A stretch of 64,000 bases of DNA, from NCBI GenBank assembly GCA_002471665.1, contig DKQK01000002.1, forward strand, positions 1-64,000, in the 5' to 3' direction. Below are positions 62,438 to 64,000 of this stretch, piece after piece. This DNA is from Gammaproteobacteria bacterium UBA7310 (GTDB lineage: Bacteria; Pseudomonadota; Gammaproteobacteria; Pseudomonadales; Ketobacteraceae). Numbering within the stretch: position 1 is the first letter of the stretch; every line of letters starts with the position of its first letter. Both the position numbers and the translations under genes were made by a program. The notes beneath the pieces were generated by a model. That model was not told the DNA's origin and searched no databases. It saw only the letters and a program-made list of their open reading frames with translations.

Positions 62438-64000
62438 GATGTTGCCCCTCCTCCTGCTGGTAGGCCAGCACCCGGTTACGCCCACTGCCCTTGGCGGCGT
62501 ACAGCGCCTCATCCGCCATCGCTACCAATTGTTCCGGCCGTTGCAAACCATCAGGGTACAGGCAGGCGACACCGATACTGATGGTAATGCGCCGTGGTCC
62601 ATTGGCGTCCACAAAACTGGTGGCCTCCATGGCCGCCCGGATGGTCTGGGCCAGGGCCACGGCTGACTGCTGATCGCTCGCCGCAAGCAGTACCGCAAAT
62701 TCCTCGCCGCCAAACCGCCACAGCTGCGCTCCGCTGCCCTGTACCAACCGTTTCAACACACTGGCCACTCGGGTCAGACAACGGTCTCCCCCCAGGTGTC
62801 CGTATTCATCATTAATCTGTTTGAAATGATCGATGTCTATCATCAGCAGACTACAGGGTGATTTGCTTTCACGGGCCTGCCGAAACAGGGCATGAATGGA
62901 TTCATTAAAGTGATGCCGGTTCAGGGCACCGGTCAATGAATCCAGTTGCACCACCCGACTCAGTTCTTCGTTGGCGCGCTGCAACTCCACCGTGCGCTGG
63001 TCAATTTCCTGTTCCAGTCGAACATTGGCATCCTGTCGTATCTGCAGGGTTTTCTCTTTGGCTTTGCTGGCGGTCTCCTCGCTGATCAGTATTTTTTGCT
63101 TTTCCTCCCGCTCAGCGTTTAAGGCATGCAGGAGCGATGCCTTGGCCCGCATGGCCAACTCCTTTTCGTTGTTGATGCGATCACCCAAGGCCATGGAAAA
63201 CAGGATAACTTCGATAATGGTTCCCACTGACATGGTCTGTTCTGTCCATACATTGACGGAGACCCACCCCAGTTTATTCAGCAAAAACAACATGGAGCCG
63301 ATCAACAGCACGATCCAACCCGCAGCAAAAATCTGAATAGGCCGATCATCAGTACGGTAGTAGGAAAAGATAGCGATAAAGCCGAGCAGGATGGGCAATA
63401 TACCCAAAAACACCATCAGGTATAATCGCCAGTCATTGGGAATCCAGCCCACCAGCAGGGCGCAGGCCAACGCACCCCAACGGCAAACCTCCACCAACGG
63501 CATCAGCCTGAAACCGCGCTCACGCAGACGCATGAAACCGCTGGCAAAGGTGGTGGCAAAAAAGATCGTGACGTACGCTGATACAAACACCGCCACCGAG
63601 GAGACCGCATACTGATCCGGCCATAGAAATCGCTGCCCGAAGCCTTTAACCGACACCTGCAGCATCATGAATCCAAACACAGACCCCACATAGGCCAGAT
63701 AAATAGGATCACGCAATGTGGTGTACAGAAACAGGTTGTACAACAACATAATGAACAGCGCACCCAACAACACACCGGTGATGATCGTGTCACGTTCATC
63801 GCGGGCGGCGAATGCCTGCAGGGGCCACACCGCCACCGGCAACTGCACTGAATGATCACTCTCAACGCGGATGTAGTAGGTCAGAATGCCCTGTTGACTC
63901 ATCCTGATGGGCACCACCCAATAACGATGCCGGATTGCCTGATCCGTCTGCTTGCGTTGTGCGCCCCCTGAATACTGAGAGAGCCTGTCTCCGTCCGTGT
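62430..64000 (-). CDS. 7TMR-DISM sensor diguanylate cyclase, cut by window end
   Basis: The frame is open to the last base of the window, so the true start lies outside. The visible part begins within the periplasmic DISMED2 sensor (RHRYW... then TYYIRVES), continues through seven membrane helices, a coiled coil, and a GGDEF domain with intact GGEEF but no RxxD inhibitory site (GSGA at that place). The visible GTG at 63917 is inside the sensor and not the start. It precedes and overlaps the 60626 cyclase gene by 8 bases; together they form an operon of two near-duplicate sensors. Confidence 0.92.
   Translation of the reverse strand, partial: TDGDRLSQYSGGAQRKQTDQAIRHRYWVVPIRMSQQGILTYYIRVESDHSVQLPVAVWPLQAFAARDERDTIITGVLLGALFIMLLYNLFLYTTLRDPIYLAYVGSVFGFMMLQVSVKGFGQRFLWPDQYAVSSVAVFVSAYVTIFFATTFASGFMRLRERGFRLMPLVEVCRWGALACALLVGWIPNDWRLYLMVFLGILPILLGFIAIFSYYRTDDRPIQIFAAGWIVLLIGSMLFLLNKLGWVSVNVWTEQTMSVGTIIEVILFSMALGDRINNEKELAMRAKASLLHALNAEREEKQKILISEETASKAKEKTLQIRQDANVRLEQEIDQRTVELQRANEELSRVVQLDSLTGALNRHHFNESIHALFRQARESKSPCSLLMIDIDHFKQINDEYGHLGGDRCLTRVASVLKRLVQGSGAQLWRFGGEEFAVLLAASDQQSAVALAQTIRAAMEATSFVDANGPRRITISIGVACLYPDGLQRPEQLVAMADEALYAAKGSGRNRVLAYQQEEGQHHG

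Noticed and set aside
1..64000. Search for tRNA, rRNA, insertion sequences, integrases, prophage, toxin-antitoxin or defence systems
   Set aside because: No convincing example was seen; all large frames are explained by housekeeping, envelope, regulatory or redox genes.

Overview
The window is about 64 kb of ordinary chromosome from a gammaproteobacterium, most likely a marine or hydrocarbon-associated member of the Pseudomonadales/Cellvibrionales side. Pointers to this are a FimV-type polar hub protein, the arginine succinyltransferase genes astA-astD-astB, HrpB, a PqiA/PqiA/PqiB (LetAB-like) transport operon, an MltB-type transglycosylase and four diguanylate cyclases with 7TMR-DISM sensors. 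The genus cannot be fixed from sequence reading alone. I see no rRNA, tRNA, transposase, integrase, phage gene or CRISPR array. Base composition looks even, in the mid-50s % GC by eye (not calculated).

Layout. 0-10 kb: a secreted cyclase, a nitroreductase, a three-gene alkylation-repair-like operon (2OG oxygenase, stand-alone Ada zinc domain, AlkB), gap (GAPDH), two linked membrane/TPR-type unknowns, a probable exported unknown, a DHH phosphoesterase and a GST-like protein. 10-27 kb: hrpB, an MpaB-like oxygenase, two DISM-GGDEF cyclases, an M61 peptidase, an overlapping MltB/M23 pair of wall enzymes, a Spinster-type MFS transporter, a DEDD exonuclease, and an ECF sigma factor with a small zinc-finger anti-sigma. 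27-39 kb: two large MalT-type LuxR regulators bracket a haem-rich group: a di-haem lipoprotein cytochrome with an IPT/TIG-like domain, a truncated globin, a small lipoprotein, a DUF1272 protein and a secreted peroxidase/alpha-dioxygenase-like haem protein. 39-53 kb: fimV, astE converging on astADB, a FATP-type acyl-CoA synthetase, the six-MCE PqiB operon, and a Bax-inhibitor-1 protein. 53-56 kb: a GNAT gene and an HxlR regulator divergent from a carboxymuconolactone decarboxylase-like gene, with two perfect palindromic operators between them. 56-64 kb: a possible papain-fold protein, a 1017-residue beta-propeller di-haem cytochrome, an unlisted small membrane ORF, and two overlapping DISM-GGDEF genes, the last cut by the window end.

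The strongest candidates for something new are the regulator-bracketed haem cluster at 27-39 kb (secreted alpha-dioxygenase-like enzyme plus an anchored di-haem cytochrome) and the second giant di-haem cytochrome at 57-60 kb. The clearest regulatory signal is the double palindrome at 54163-54209. Several starts were moved to internal codons because the longest open frame begins at TTG or GTG without a ribosome binding site; each case is noted.
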